From: CALANV01 sp036381615
Lineage (GTDB): Bacteria; Pseudomonadota; Alphaproteobacteria; CACIAM-22H2
NCBI GenBank assembly: GCA_036381615.1
Contig: DASVCL010000021.1
Coordinates: 1 to 64,000, forward strand
Direction of reading: 5' to 3'
Length of the DNA stretch: 64,000 nt
The stretch's first letter is position 1. Every line of letters starts with the position of its first letter. The notes beneath the pieces are model-generated. The model searched no databases. It worked only from the letters and a program-made list of their open reading frames with translations, and had not been told where the DNA came from. Below, one piece after another: positions 43,711 through 51,767 of this stretch. A program made the translations under genes and the position numbers.

Positions 43711-44154
43711 TTACTCGACCACCATCAACGGTTCGCCATACTCGACCGGAGCGCCGTCGCGGACGAAGATCTGCGTCACGGTTCCATTCCGTGGACTGCG
43801 GATCTGGTTCATCACCTTCATCGCTTCGATGATGAGCAGCGTCTGGCCTTCCTTCACGCGGTCGCCGACCTTGACGAACGGCGCCGCGCCCGGCTCGGGG
43901 GCGACGTAGGCCGTGCCGACCATCGGTGCCGTGATCGTGCCCGCCGGCAGTGCCTCGGGGGAGGCGACGGCTTCCGCCGCGGGCGCCGGGCCCTTGGGCG
44001 CAGCGGCGACGGCCTGCACCATCGGTGCGGCCGGGCGGGCAACGCGGATGCGGCGTTCGCCTTCGGCGTATTCGATCTCGCCAAGACCGGTCTCGTTAAG
44101 AATGTCGGCGAGCTTGCGAATCAGATCCGGGTCGACGGAGAACTTGTTCGGCAT
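43711..44154 (-). CDS. accB: Acetyl-CoA carboxylase biotin carboxyl carrier protein
   Basis: 147 residues beginning MPNKFSVDPDLIRKLADIL. An N-terminal helix, a Pro/Ala-rich linker (residues about 41-75) and a C-terminal biotinyl domain with the thumb (GTAYVAPEPGAAPF) and the biotinylated Lys113 in EAMKVMNQI. The start is fixed by the one-base overlap of its ATG with the aroQ stop (TGATG). A much longer frame through aroQ antisense-like sequence was rejected. Confidence 0.97.
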   Translation of the reverse strand: MPNKFSVDPDLIRKLADILNETGLGEIEYAEGERRIRVARPAAPMVQAVAAAPKGPAPAAEAVASPEALPAGTITAPMVGTAYVAPEPGAAPFVKVGDRVKEGQTLLIIEAMKVMNQIRSPRNGTVTQIFVRDGAPVEYGEPLMVVE

Positions 44155-44609
44155 CAGTCCCTGGTCTCGGCAATTTGGCGGGCAAGCGCATCGAGCGCAT
44201 AGAGATAGCCTTGGCCACCGAACCCGCAGATCACGCCGCGCGCGACCGGGCTGATATGCGAATGATGGCGGAAGGAATCGCGGGCATAGATGTTGGAAAG
44301 GTGAACCTCGATGACCGGCAGCTCGCAAAGCAGGAGCGCGTCGAGCACCGCGATCGAGGTGTGGGATAGCGCGCCGGCGTTGATGATGATCCCGTCGGCC
44401 GTGCCGCGGGCCTCGTGAATCCACTCGACCAGCTGGCCTTCGTAGTTGGTCTGGCGGAAGTCGACGGCGACGTCGAGTTCCGCCGCGCGCTCGCGGCAGG
44501 CGGCCTCGATGTCGCCGAGCGTCTCGCGCCCGTAGATCTCGGGCTGGCGGACGCCGAGCATGTTCAGGTTCGGGCCGTTCAGGATCAGGATAATGGGGGA
44601 TTCCGCCAC
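44154..44609 (-). CDS. aroQ: Type II 3-dehydroquinate dehydratase
   Basis: 151 residues. ILNGPNLNMLGVRQPEIYG at the N-terminus contains the Asn and Tyr residues of the active site. INAGALSHTSIAVLDAL and EVHLSNIYARDSFRHHSHISPVA (seen as VHLSNIYARDSFRHHS) include the catalytic His and Arg. It dehydrates 3-dehydroquinate in the shikimate pathway as a dodecamer. The aroQ-accB-accC order is widespread in proteobacteria. About 485 bp of leader for the divergent decarboxylase gene lies upstream. Confidence 0.98.
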   Translation of the reverse strand: MAESPIILILNGPNLNMLGVRQPEIYGRETLGDIEAACRERAAELDVAVDFRQTNYEGQLVEWIHEARGTADGIIINAGALSHTSIAVLDALLLCELPVIEVHLSNIYARDSFRHHSHISPVARGVICGFGGQGYLYALDALARQIAETRD

Positions 44610-44784
44610 GGGATTTCCATTTGGCCGGCTGGTGCCGAGTCGGCGTGGCCCTTATAGCATGGTCGTCCCGGGGCGCAACCGTGCCGCGCATCCGCGCCAC
44701 CGCTGCCGGCGTCCACAAAAAATTGGCCCGCGGGCGCAATTTTCACTTTTCATTCAGGCGAATCGCTATATATACGGACCTTGA

Positions 44785-44935
44785 CGCACCCGCACGTGCC
44801 TCTGGCTCCCGGGCTCATCTGTCCGGGGTGGTTTAAGCAACGACGTTAGGCGTCCTTCCCTCGTGCCGACCGAGTGGGCGGTGAGTGCAAGAGGTTGGGA
44901 GTCCTGGTTGTTCGGACCATGGTTGCATCCAAGCT
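44785..44935 (+). promoter_or_regulatory. speF-type leader RNA element of ornithine decarboxylase
   Basis: The 150 nt upstream contain CGACCGAGTGGGCGGTGA, CAAGAGGTTGGGAG and GTTCGGACCATGG. These fit what I remember of the alphaproteobacterial speF motif (Rfam family of that name, first described upstream of ornithine decarboxylase genes). A TATATATA at 44767-44774 with TTTTCA 16 bp upstream of its second half is a plausible promoter. The match is from memory; a covariance search would decide. Confidence 0.6.
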
Positions 44936-45065
44936 GGGGCGCAGCGAGCGCGTCGCCGTCCCCATACCCGACATCCAGTTCTTTCCCGAATGCCTCGCCG
45001 CGGCCACGCGGGCGACACGGCGTTTGGTTGTCGGCCTGAGCGCCCGAGGCGCGACCGGCCGGTGA
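44919..45065 (+). CDS. Putative leader peptide of the ornithine decarboxylase gene (48 residues)
   Basis: An ATG inside the speF-type element (GGACCATGG) opens a 48-codon frame, MVASKLGRSERVAVPIPDIQ followed by FFPECLAAATRATRRLVV and ending ARGATGR. It stops 30 bp before the decarboxylase ATG. The stop codon overlaps a hairpin followed by seven T residues. In enterobacteria the leader peptide SpeFL arrests ribosomes in response to ornithine; a similar role here is inference. The DIQFF stretch resembles the DFHFF of E. coli SpeFL as I recall it, which may be chance. Confidence 0.45.
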   Translation: MVASKLGRSERVAVPIPDIQFFPECLAAATRATRRLVVGLSARGATGR

Positions 45066-45072
45066 TTTTTTT
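45032..45072 (+). terminator. Attenuator-like hairpin plus T7 at the end of the leader ORF
   Basis: CGGCC (45032-45036) pairs with GGCCG (45057-45061), enclosing GCGCC-CGA-GGCGC (45040-45052). Four bases later seven T residues follow (45066-45072). The leader stop codon TGA is 45063-45065, between stem and T-run. It precedes the decarboxylase start by 24 bp. Confidence 0.55.
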
Positions 45073-45095
45073 GCCGGAAAGGACTGTTGACTTAG

Positions 45096-46226
45096 ATGAC
45101 CCCAAAGATCGCCCGCTTCCTTGCCGAGCACAATCCGCCGACCCCGTGCCTTGTCGTCGATCTCGACGTCATCGCGCACAACTACAAGCGCCTCAAAAAG
45201 GCGCTGCCGCTCGCGCAGATCTTTTACGCCGTGAAGGCAAACCCGGCGCCTGAGATCCTGCGCGTTCTCGACACGCTCGGCTCCAACTTCGACACGGCCT
45301 CCATCTACGAGATCGAGGACTGCCTTGCGCTCGGCATCGGCGCCGATCGCCTGTCGTTCGGCAGCACGATCAAGAAGGAGGACCATATCCGCCGCGCCTT
45401 CGAGGCCGGCGTCAACCTCTACGCGTTCGATTCGGCGGCCGAACTGGAGAAGCTGGCCCGTGCCGCACCGGGCGCGCGCGTGTTCTGCCGCATCTTCATG
45501 ACGGGCCAAGGGGCCGACTGGCCGCTGTCGCGCAAGTTCGGCTGCTCGGTCGAAATGGCCAAGGACCTGCTGATCCGCGCCCGCGACATGGGGCTCGACC
45601 CGCACGGCGTGTCGTTCCACGTCGGCTCGCAGCAGCGCGACCTGTCGCAATGGGACATCGCGGTCGGCAAGACCAAGATGCTGTTCACGGCGCTGAACGA
45701 AGCAGGCATCGAGCTCAAGCTGATCAATCTGGGCGGCGGTTTTCCGGCCCGCTACCGGCAGCGCATTCCAGCCATCGACGCCTACGCAAGCGCGATCATG
45801 GATGCGATGACGAAGCACTTCGGCAACAACCTGCCGCAGATGATCATCGAGCCGGGCCGCGGTATCGCCGGCGACGCGGGCGTGATTCAGTCCGAGGTCG
45901 TCCTCATCTCGACCAAGGGCGAGGACGACGACCGGCGCTGGATCTATCTCGATATCGGCAAGTTCGGCGGCCTGCCGGAGACGATGGGCGAAGCGATCCA
46001 GTACCGGATCAAGACGCCCCATGACGGCAAGCCGGTCGGCCCGGTCGTGATCGCTGGACCGACCTGTGACGAGATGGACATGCTGTACGAGAAGGCCGGC
46101 TACAAGCTGCCGGTCGACCTCGCGGTCGGCGACAAGGTTCAGATCCTGGCCGCCGGCGCCTACACGACGACCTACGCGTCGGTCGGCTTCAACGGCTTCC
46201 CGCCGCTCAAGAGCTATTACGTCTGA
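45096..46226 (+). CDS. Type III PLP-dependent ornithine (or lysine/ornithine) decarboxylase
   Basis: 376 residues of the eukaryotic-like, alanine-racemase-fold family. PCLVVDLDVIAHNY precedes YAVKANP with the PLP Lys47. HVGSQQRD and NLGGGFPARY shape the site, EPGRGIAGDAGV binds phosphate, and GPTCDEMD carries catalytic Cys324. It makes putrescine from ornithine, the entry to polyamines, in the cytoplasm. GGAAAGGA lies 11 bases upstream of the ATG. It is followed by a strong terminator, so it is a single-gene unit with its long leader. Confidence 0.95.
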   Translation: MTPKIARFLAEHNPPTPCLVVDLDVIAHNYKRLKKALPLAQIFYAVKANPAPEILRVLDTLGSNFDTASIYEIEDCLALGIGADRLSFGSTIKKEDHIRRAFEAGVNLYAFDSAAELEKLARAAPGARVFCRIFMTGQGADWPLSRKFGCSVEMAKDLLIRARDMGLDPHGVSFHVGSQQRDLSQWDIAVGKTKMLFTALNEAGIELKLINLGGGFPARYRQRIPAIDAYASAIMDAMTKHFGNNLPQMIIEPGRGIAGDAGVIQSEVVLISTKGEDDDRRWIYLDIGKFGGLPETMGEAIQYRIKTPHDGKPVGPVVIAGPTCDEMDMLYEKAGYKLPVDLAVGDKVQILAAGAYTTTYASVGFNGFPPLKSYYV

Positions 46227-46251
46227 CGGCCTGCTGCCGTCACCCGCGACA

Positions 46252-46279
46252 GGCCCGGACGGCGACGTCCGGGCCTTTT
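46252..46279 (+). terminator. Rho-independent terminator of the ornithine decarboxylase gene
   Basis: GGCCCGGAC and GTCCGGGCC form a perfect 9-bp stem around GGCGAC, followed by TTTT, 25 bp after the stop codon. Confidence 0.92.
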
Positions 46280-46420
46280 GCTTTGCGGGCAGTAGTACCA
46301 TCGATGACCTGGCTTCGTGCGGACGCCGGCGCCGTTTCGCAGAAGGCTTGCGTTTGCAGCAACCCTTTCCGGCGGTCTTAACGATGCTTGCGGGCGTGCG
46401 GGCATCGCTAGAGTGTGCGC

Positions 46421-47335
46421 ATGTCAGACCACCCGCAGCTTCTGCCGACGTTTGCCTCCGTCCTCGCGACCGTGCTTGGCGGTTCCGCCATCGTCGCGAC
46501 ACGACTTGCCGTGGGTGATGGCCAGCCCGATCCCTTGGCCTTCTCCGTGCTTCGGTACGTCGGTGCCAGTGCCGTAATGATCGCGATCGCGTTCGCGACA
46601 TTGGGACGGCGCTTTCGGATCATCGGACCGGGCCTGGTGCCGATCATGGGGTTGGGCGTTCTTCAGTTCGCCCTTTTCGGGTGGCTGTTCACGGCGTCAT
46701 TGCGGTATGTGCCGTCGGCGCGCGGCGGGCTCATCTTTGCCACGATGCCCATCCTGACGCTGGGGATGGCGGTGCTGCTCGGGCGGGAGCGGTTGACCGC
46801 GGCGAAGATCGTGGGGGCGGCTCTCGCCTGCGGCGGGGTTGCGTTCGCGCTCGGCGAGGGCGCGCTCGCGACCGGCCCGGAGGTGTGGAAGGGCGACGCG
46901 ATGATGTTCGGCGCCGCACTCGCGGGATCGACCTACAACGTTTTGTCCGGGATCTATCTGCGGAACATGGCGGCCCTCGGCATGGTGGCGATACAACTGC
47001 CGGTCGGGGCTGTCGTGCTGCTCGCCGTGCTTGTGGCCAGCGGCGATCTTTCCGGACTCGTCGCGCTCAGCGCCACCGAATGGGGGGCGGCAATCTACGT
47101 TGCGACGCTCGGCGGTGCCGCGTCGTTCTACTTGTGGATCTGGGCGCTCGAGCGGATCGCACCGTCGCGCGTCGCCGTGACCGTCACGTTCAATCCGGTC
47201 TCGGCGGCACTGCTCGGCGCTTTCGTTCTGGGGGAGCCGCTGACTTGGCGTATGCTGGCCGGCCTTGCGGGGATCGTCGCGGGGATCGCGATCGCGAACT
47301 GGCCGGTGCGGCAGCCGGCGCCGGCCTCCGGCTAG
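46421..47335 (+). CDS. EamA/DMT family transporter
   Basis: 304 residues with ten hydrophobic segments in two EamA repeats, the second ending with TFNPVSAALLGAFVLGEPLTWRMLAGLAGIVAGI (seen as NPVSAALLGAFVLGEP). The family exports small metabolites such as amino acids or drugs. ATG 46421 was preferred to the GTG two codons upstream. Its 3' end overlaps the convergent marR-type gene by 146 bp. The substrate is unknown. Confidence 0.88.
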   Translation: MSDHPQLLPTFASVLATVLGGSAIVATRLAVGDGQPDPLAFSVLRYVGASAVMIAIAFATLGRRFRIIGPGLVPIMGLGVLQFALFGWLFTASLRYVPSARGGLIFATMPILTLGMAVLLGRERLTAAKIVGAALACGGVAFALGEGALATGPEVWKGDAMMFGAALAGSTYNVLSGIYLRNMAALGMVAIQLPVGAVVLLAVLVASGDLSGLVALSATEWGAAIYVATLGGAASFYLWIWALERIAPSRVAVTVTFNPVSAALLGAFVLGEPLTWRMLAGLAGIVAGIAIANWPVRQPAPASG

Positions 47336-47882
47336 AATCGTCCGCCTGTGCCGGTCCGCTGCTTTCTTCGCCTTCGTGACAGAGCCTGACCGCCTGATCC
47401 ATCAGCTTCGTCACGAGGCGGTCGAGCGTCTCGCGCTCGGCCGGGGTAAGCCCTTCCAGAAACGCCGCTTCGAATTCGCGCGCCATCGGTACGATCGCAT
47501 CGTGCATCCGGCGCCCTGTTCGCGACAGGCGTAGTGCCGAGCGTCGCCGGTCGGTCGCGTCGGTGGCGCGGTCGATGAGATTCGTCTGGAGGAGGCGCGC
47601 GACCGCACGGCTGACCCGCACCTTGTCCATTGCCGTTCGTTCGGCGACCTCGTTCGCCGACAGCGGCGCGAAGCGTCCGAGCACGGCCATTACACGCCAT
47701 TCAGGGATGCTCAGGCCGAACCTCTCGCCATACATCCGCGCGAAGGCGCGGCTCATCGTGTTGGTCAGCACCGACAGCCGATACGGCAGGAACCGCTCGA
47801 GTGCGAACGACACGCCTTCTTCCGGCGCGTCACCGGCCGAGGGCGACGGGCGAGGAACCGAAACGGGTTGCATTGGTTTCAT
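47190..47882 (-). CDS. MarR family transcriptional regulator, probably of the tyrosine catabolic genes
   Basis: 230 residues. The winged-helix domain (about residues 30-170) has LPYRLSVLTNTMSRAFARMY, IPEWRVMAVLGRF, the recognition helix region TAMDKVRVSRAVARLLQ and the wing DATDRRRSALRLS. The last 48 residues (SSRRPAPAAAP onward) are a low-complexity Ser/Arg/Pro tail. That tail is encoded antisense to the transporter 3' end and probably arose by loss of a stop codon. It is divergent from hpd with an 86-bp gap containing a GTTTCA-TT-TGAAAC dyad, so control of the homogentisate genes and itself is likely. Confidence 0.88.
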   Translation of the reverse strand: MKPMQPVSVPRPSPSAGDAPEEGVSFALERFLPYRLSVLTNTMSRAFARMYGERFGLSIPEWRVMAVLGRFAPLSANEVAERTAMDKVRVSRAVARLLQTNLIDRATDATDRRRSALRLSRTGRRMHDAIVPMAREFEAAFLEGLTPAERETLDRLVTKLMDQAVRLCHEGEESSGPAQADDSSRRPAPAAAPASSRSRSPRRSPQGRPAYAKSAAPPERKRRAVPPRPD

Positions 47883-47895
47883 TTGAAACTATTAT
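47868..47895 (+). promoter_or_regulatory. HPPD promoter with MarR-type operator in the spacer
   Basis: TTGCAT (47868-47873) and TATTAT (47890-47895) are 16 bp apart. Within that spacer lies the perfect dyad GTTTCATTTGAAAC (47876-47889), which also covers the first ATG of the divergent marR-type gene. A repressor bound here would block both. Confidence 0.55.
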
Positions 47896-47968
47896 AGACG
47901 CGTCCTGAACGACTGCAACGACGGCACGAGCTGGACAACCCCTTTGTGCCGTCAGCAACGGAGGGCAC

Positions 47969-49084
47969 ATGGCTGCGAGTCGGTACGACGTCATCGACGC
48001 GCCGGAAGGCGTGACGACGCATAACCCCATGGGTACGGACGGCTTCGAGTTCGTCGAATACACCGCACCGGATCCCAAGGCGCTGGGCCGGTTGTTCGAA
48101 TCGATGGGCTTTACGGCCGTGGCGCGTCACCGCTCGAAGGACGTGACGCTCTATCGCCAGGGCGGCGTCAACTTCATCGTCAACGCGGAGCCCGACAGCT
48201 TCGCCCAGGCCTTCGCGCGCGTGCACGGCCCGTCGGCCTGCGCGATGGCGTTCCGGGTTGCCGATGCGGCGTATGCCTACCGGCGCGCGATCGCGCTCGG
48301 CGCCAAGCCTGTCGAAGGCCGGATCGGCCCCATGGAGCTCAACATCCCTGCGATCGAAGGTATCGGCGGCAGCCTGATCTACCTCGTCGATCGCTACGGG
48401 GCTCATGGCACGATCTACGACGTCGATTTCCGGCCGGTGCCGGGTGTCGATCAGAACCCCACGGGCGTTGGCCTCGTCTATATCGACCATCTGACGCACA
48501 ACGTCCATCGCGGCCGGATGGAAGAATGGGCGCGCTTCTACGAAAAGATCTTCAACTTTCATGAGATGCGCTACTTCGACATCGAAGGCAAGCTGACCGG
48601 CCTCAGGTCGAAGGCGATGACAAGTCCGTGCGGCAAGATCCGCATTCCGATCAACGAGTCGGCCGATGACAAGTCGCAGATCGAGGAGTTTCTCGAAGCC
48701 TATCGCGGCGAGGGAATTCAGCACATCGCGCTCGGCACCGACGACATCTATGCGACGGTGGAAGATCTGCGCAGGCGCGGGGTGGAGTTTCTCGATACGC
48801 CGGACACGTATTACGAAAAGGTCGACGAGCGTCTGCCGGGCCATGGCGAGGATCTCGCCCGGCTGCAGCGCAACCGCATCCTGATCGACGGTGCGCCGAA
48901 GCTCAACCCCGATAAGGACGATCGCGGTCTGCTGCTGCAGATCTTCACCAAGACCGTCATCGGGCCGATCTTCTTCGAGATCATTCAGCGCAAGGGTGAC
49001 GAAGGGTTCGGCGAGGGCAATTTCCGCGCTCTGTTCGAATCGATCGAACTGGACCAGATCCGCAGAGGAGTCCTGCAGGCATGA
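47969..49084 (+). CDS. hpd: 4-hydroxyphenylpyruvate dioxygenase
   Basis: 371 residues with two vicinal-oxygen-chelate halves. Iron ligands are His174 (YIDHLTHNV), His252 (GIQHIALGTDDI) and Glu337 (FFEIIQRKGDEGFGEGNF, seen as FFEIIQRKG). The C-terminal GEGNFRALFESIE is the HPPD closing signature. It converts 4-hydroxyphenylpyruvate to homogentisate. GGAGGG precedes the ATG. Its stop overlaps the next start by four bases (ATGA), and the pathway continues in the following genes. Confidence 0.96.
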   Translation: MAASRYDVIDAPEGVTTHNPMGTDGFEFVEYTAPDPKALGRLFESMGFTAVARHRSKDVTLYRQGGVNFIVNAEPDSFAQAFARVHGPSACAMAFRVADAAYAYRRAIALGAKPVEGRIGPMELNIPAIEGIGGSLIYLVDRYGAHGTIYDVDFRPVPGVDQNPTGVGLVYIDHLTHNVHRGRMEEWARFYEKIFNFHEMRYFDIEGKLTGLRSKAMTSPCGKIRIPINESADDKSQIEEFLEAYRGEGIQHIALGTDDIYATVEDLRRRGVEFLDTPDTYYEKVDERLPGHGEDLARLQRNRILIDGAPKLNPDKDDRGLLLQIFTKTVIGPIFFEIIQRKGDEGFGEGNFRALFESIELDQIRRGVLQA

Positions 49085-50223
49085 AGAATTGGATCAGCTT
49101 TCCTCGCCGCGAAGGCAATGCATCGCGCCAGGCCCATACGCAGATTCCCGAGGGCACGTACGAGCGGGAGCTCGGCAAGGAGGGATTTTTCGGTCCGGCG
49201 ACGCAGATGTATCACGCCCATCCGCCGACGGGCTGGGTCAAGTGGGAAGGCGACCTGCGGCCGCGCGCCTTCGATCTGAACAAGATCAATTCGGCGTCCG
49301 CCTCGCCGTGGGACGCGCCGACGATCCTGTCCAACGCCGCCATGAAATTCCGCTGGTGGCGGATGGAAGGGCGTATGGATCACCTGGCCCGCAATGCCGA
49401 CGGCGACGAGTTGATCTTCATCCATGAGGGCGCCGGCGACCTGTTCTGCGACTACGGTCACCTGAGCTTCCGGGACGGCGACTACATCATGCTGCCGCGA
49501 TCCACGATGTGGCGGATCGAGGCGACGGAGCCAGTGACGGCGCTTCTCATCGAAGCGACGAATGACAGCTACCGCCTGCCGGAAAAGGGACTCGTCGGAA
49601 AGCACGCGATCTTCGATCCGGGCATGCTCGACGTGCCTTCGCTGGACGAGGCGTTCGCGGCACAAAAGGGTGAGACCGAGACCCGCGTGATCATCAAGCG
49701 TGGCGGCAAGCTGTCGACCGTGACGTATCCGTTCAATCCGCTCGACGCGGTCGGCTGGCAGGGCGATCTTTGTCCGGTGCGGATCAATTGGCGCGACGTC
49801 CGGCCGCTGATGAGTCATCGCTATCACCTGCCGCCGTCGGCACACACGACGTTCGTCGCCGGGCGCTTTGTCGTGTGCACATTCGCGCCGCGGCCGGCCG
49901 AAAGCGATCCGGACGCGCTGAAGCTGCCGTTTTTCCACAACAACGACGATTACGACGAGATCATCTTCTATCACCGCGGCAAGTTCTTCTCGCGCGACAA
50001 CATCCACCCCGGGATGATGACGATCCATCCCTGCGGCTTTACGCATGGGCCGCATCCGAAGGCGTTCGCGCTCGCGCAGCAGTCGAAGGGGGGCCACATC
50101 CTGGATGAGGTCGCGGTGATGATCGACACACGCGATGCGATCGAGGTCGCGAGGCTTCCGGAGGGCGTCGAGTGGCACGGCTATGTCGACAGCTGGAAGC
50201 CGAAGCAGGCCGCTGCCGAGTAG
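49081..50223 (+). CDS. hmgA: Homogentisate 1,2-dioxygenase
   Basis: 380 residues, shorter than the roughly 430-450 of the classical enzyme. The cupin core is clear: GDELIFIHEGAGDLFCDYGHL, YDEIIFYHRGKFFSR and HPCGFTHGPHPKAF carry the His/Glu iron ligands. It opens the homogentisate ring to maleylacetoacetate. The 4-bp overlap with hpd and the downstream fumarylacetoacetase and isomerase genes make the assignment firm despite the short length, which seems to be a known alphaproteobacterial variant. Confidence 0.9.
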   Translation: MKNWISFPRREGNASRQAHTQIPEGTYERELGKEGFFGPATQMYHAHPPTGWVKWEGDLRPRAFDLNKINSASASPWDAPTILSNAAMKFRWWRMEGRMDHLARNADGDELIFIHEGAGDLFCDYGHLSFRDGDYIMLPRSTMWRIEATEPVTALLIEATNDSYRLPEKGLVGKHAIFDPGMLDVPSLDEAFAAQKGETETRVIIKRGGKLSTVTYPFNPLDAVGWQGDLCPVRINWRDVRPLMSHRYHLPPSAHTTFVAGRFVVCTFAPRPAESDPDALKLPFFHNNDDYDEIIFYHRGKFFSRDNIHPGMMTIHPCGFTHGPHPKAFALAQQSKGGHILDEVAVMIDTRDAIEVARLPEGVEWHGYVDSWKPKQAAAE

Positions 50224-50281
50224 CCCGTCGTCCTGGCCGCAGGTCGACCGCGACAGTGCTATCTGAGAAAGGAACCGGGGG

Positions 50282-51316
50282 ATGAAACTCGCAACGCTGA
50301 AGGAAGGCGGGCGTGACGGCACGCTCGTGGTCGTGTCGCGGGATCTCGCGCACGCCGTCAGGGTGCCCAGCATTGCGCCGACATTGCAGGCGGCACTGGA
50401 CAACTGGAGCGAGGTTCATGCCGAGCTGGCATCCGTCTACCGGTTGCTCAACGAGAACAACCTCGATTGCTGCGGCGACGAGCGTGCGTTCAAGCTGGAT
50501 CATCACGCATTGATGGCGCCGCTGCCGCGCGCATTTCAATTCGCCGACGGCAGCGCGTACCTGAACCATGTAGAACTCGTCCGTCGGGCGCGGGGCGCGG
50601 AAATGCCGCCGTCTTTCTTTACCGACCCGCTCATGTATCAGGGGGCGTCGGACGGGTTTCTCGGCCCGCTCGACGATGTGGAGGCCGTCGACGAGGCGCA
50701 TGGAATCGATTTCGAAGCGGAAGTCGCCGTCATCACCGACGACGTGCCGATGGGCGTCACCCCCGAGCAGGCGAGACGGCATATCAAGCTGCTGATGCTC
50801 CTGAACGACGTCAGCCTGCGCAATCTGATCCCGGGCGAGCTCGCCAAGGGCTTTGGCTTCTTCCAGTCGAAGCCGGCCTCGAGCTGTTCGCCGGTCGCGG
50901 TCACGCCGGACGAACTGGGAGCGGCCTGGGACGGCGGCAAGATCAACCTGCCGCTCGTCACGCATCTCAACGGCGAATGGTTCGGCAATCCCAACGCCGG
51001 CGTCGACATGAATTTCGACTTCGGTCAGCTGATTGCGCATGCGGCGCGCACGCGCCGGCTTTGCGCCGGCACCATCATCGGTTCCGGCACCGTCTCAAAC
51101 CGGGACCGCGCGACCGGATCGTCATGCCTGGCCGAGAAACGCACGATCGAAACCATCGATCACGGAAAGCCGAGCACGCCGTTCATGAAGTTCGGCGACC
51201 GAATCCGGATCGAGATGTTCGACGGCCAGGGGCGCTCGATCTTCGGTGCGATCGACCAGAAGATCGTGAAATATGTCCCGCGACAAGTCGGCGCCGCCGC
51301 CCGGAGCACGGCTTAG
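50282..51316 (+). CDS. Fumarylacetoacetate hydrolase
   Basis: 344 residues of the FAH family, the roughly 330-residue bacterial type. The metal site includes the Glu pair in GIDFEAEVAVI, and the segment NDVSLRNLIPGELAKGFGFFQSKPASSCSP is seen as LAKGFGFFQSKPAS. GSGTVSNRD is the late signature. It cleaves fumarylacetoacetate to fumarate and acetoacetate, the last step of tyrosine breakdown. It lies 58 bp after hmgA with AAAGGAACC upstream of the ATG. Confidence 0.92.
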   Translation: MKLATLKEGGRDGTLVVVSRDLAHAVRVPSIAPTLQAALDNWSEVHAELASVYRLLNENNLDCCGDERAFKLDHHALMAPLPRAFQFADGSAYLNHVELVRRARGAEMPPSFFTDPLMYQGASDGFLGPLDDVEAVDEAHGIDFEAEVAVITDDVPMGVTPEQARRHIKLLMLLNDVSLRNLIPGELAKGFGFFQSKPASSCSPVAVTPDELGAAWDGGKINLPLVTHLNGEWFGNPNAGVDMNFDFGQLIAHAARTRRLCAGTIIGSGTVSNRDRATGSSCLAEKRTIETIDHGKPSTPFMKFGDRIRIEMFDGQGRSIFGAIDQKIVKYVPRQVGAAARSTA

Positions 51317-51365
51317 GGAGGAGCGGTCGGCGCGAATCCCGCTGCCGGTACGGTTGCGGGAGCGT

Positions 51366-51569
51366 TCAATCCTCCAGCACGAACGTGATCTCCATCGTCA
51401 CGCGGAACTCGTCGATGTTGCCGTTGGCGACCTTTGCTTTCTGCTCGACGACGTGCAAACCGGTTATGCCCCGCAGCGTCTTGCTGGCGCGCTTCAGGCC
51501 CTCTCTCACGGCGGCATCGAAGCCGTCCGGCGATGAGGCGGTAATCGTGGTGACCCGTGCGACAGCCAT
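51366..51569 (-). CDS. Dodecin family flavin-binding protein
   Basis: 67 residues, the exact dodecin size. VARVTTITASSPDGFDAAVREGLKRASKTLRGITGLHV (seen as SSPDGFDAAVREGLKRASKT) and FRVTMEITFVLED match the family. Dodecins form a 12-mer shell that stores riboflavin or FMN. It is oriented against the tyrosine genes, between fah and maiA, with a GGAGGATT site before the ATG on its own strand. Confidence 0.94.
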   Translation of the reverse strand: MAVARVTTITASSPDGFDAAVREGLKRASKTLRGITGLHVVEQKAKVANGNIDEFRVTMEITFVLED

Positions 51570-51767
51570 GGAATCCTCCCAGATCGGTTGATCGCGGCCC
51601 TGTCGAGACGTCGGTCGCAGGGAAAGTCTAGCCCGGCCGAGGGGACGCGGCCATAACGCGCACGGATAGAGAGGCCGTCACCGTTGCGTTCACGGTGCGC
51701 GTTGGCATGCGTCCGGCGTGCTGTTACATTCGCCGCACAAGACGGCGTTCAGGAGAAACGTCCAGAT

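Noticed and set aside
43711..44739. Single 342-codon fusion covering accB and upstream sequence
   Set aside because: The upstream part is the wrong frame of aroQ (Arg-rich, no motif). The accB ATG overlapping the aroQ stop is the correct start.
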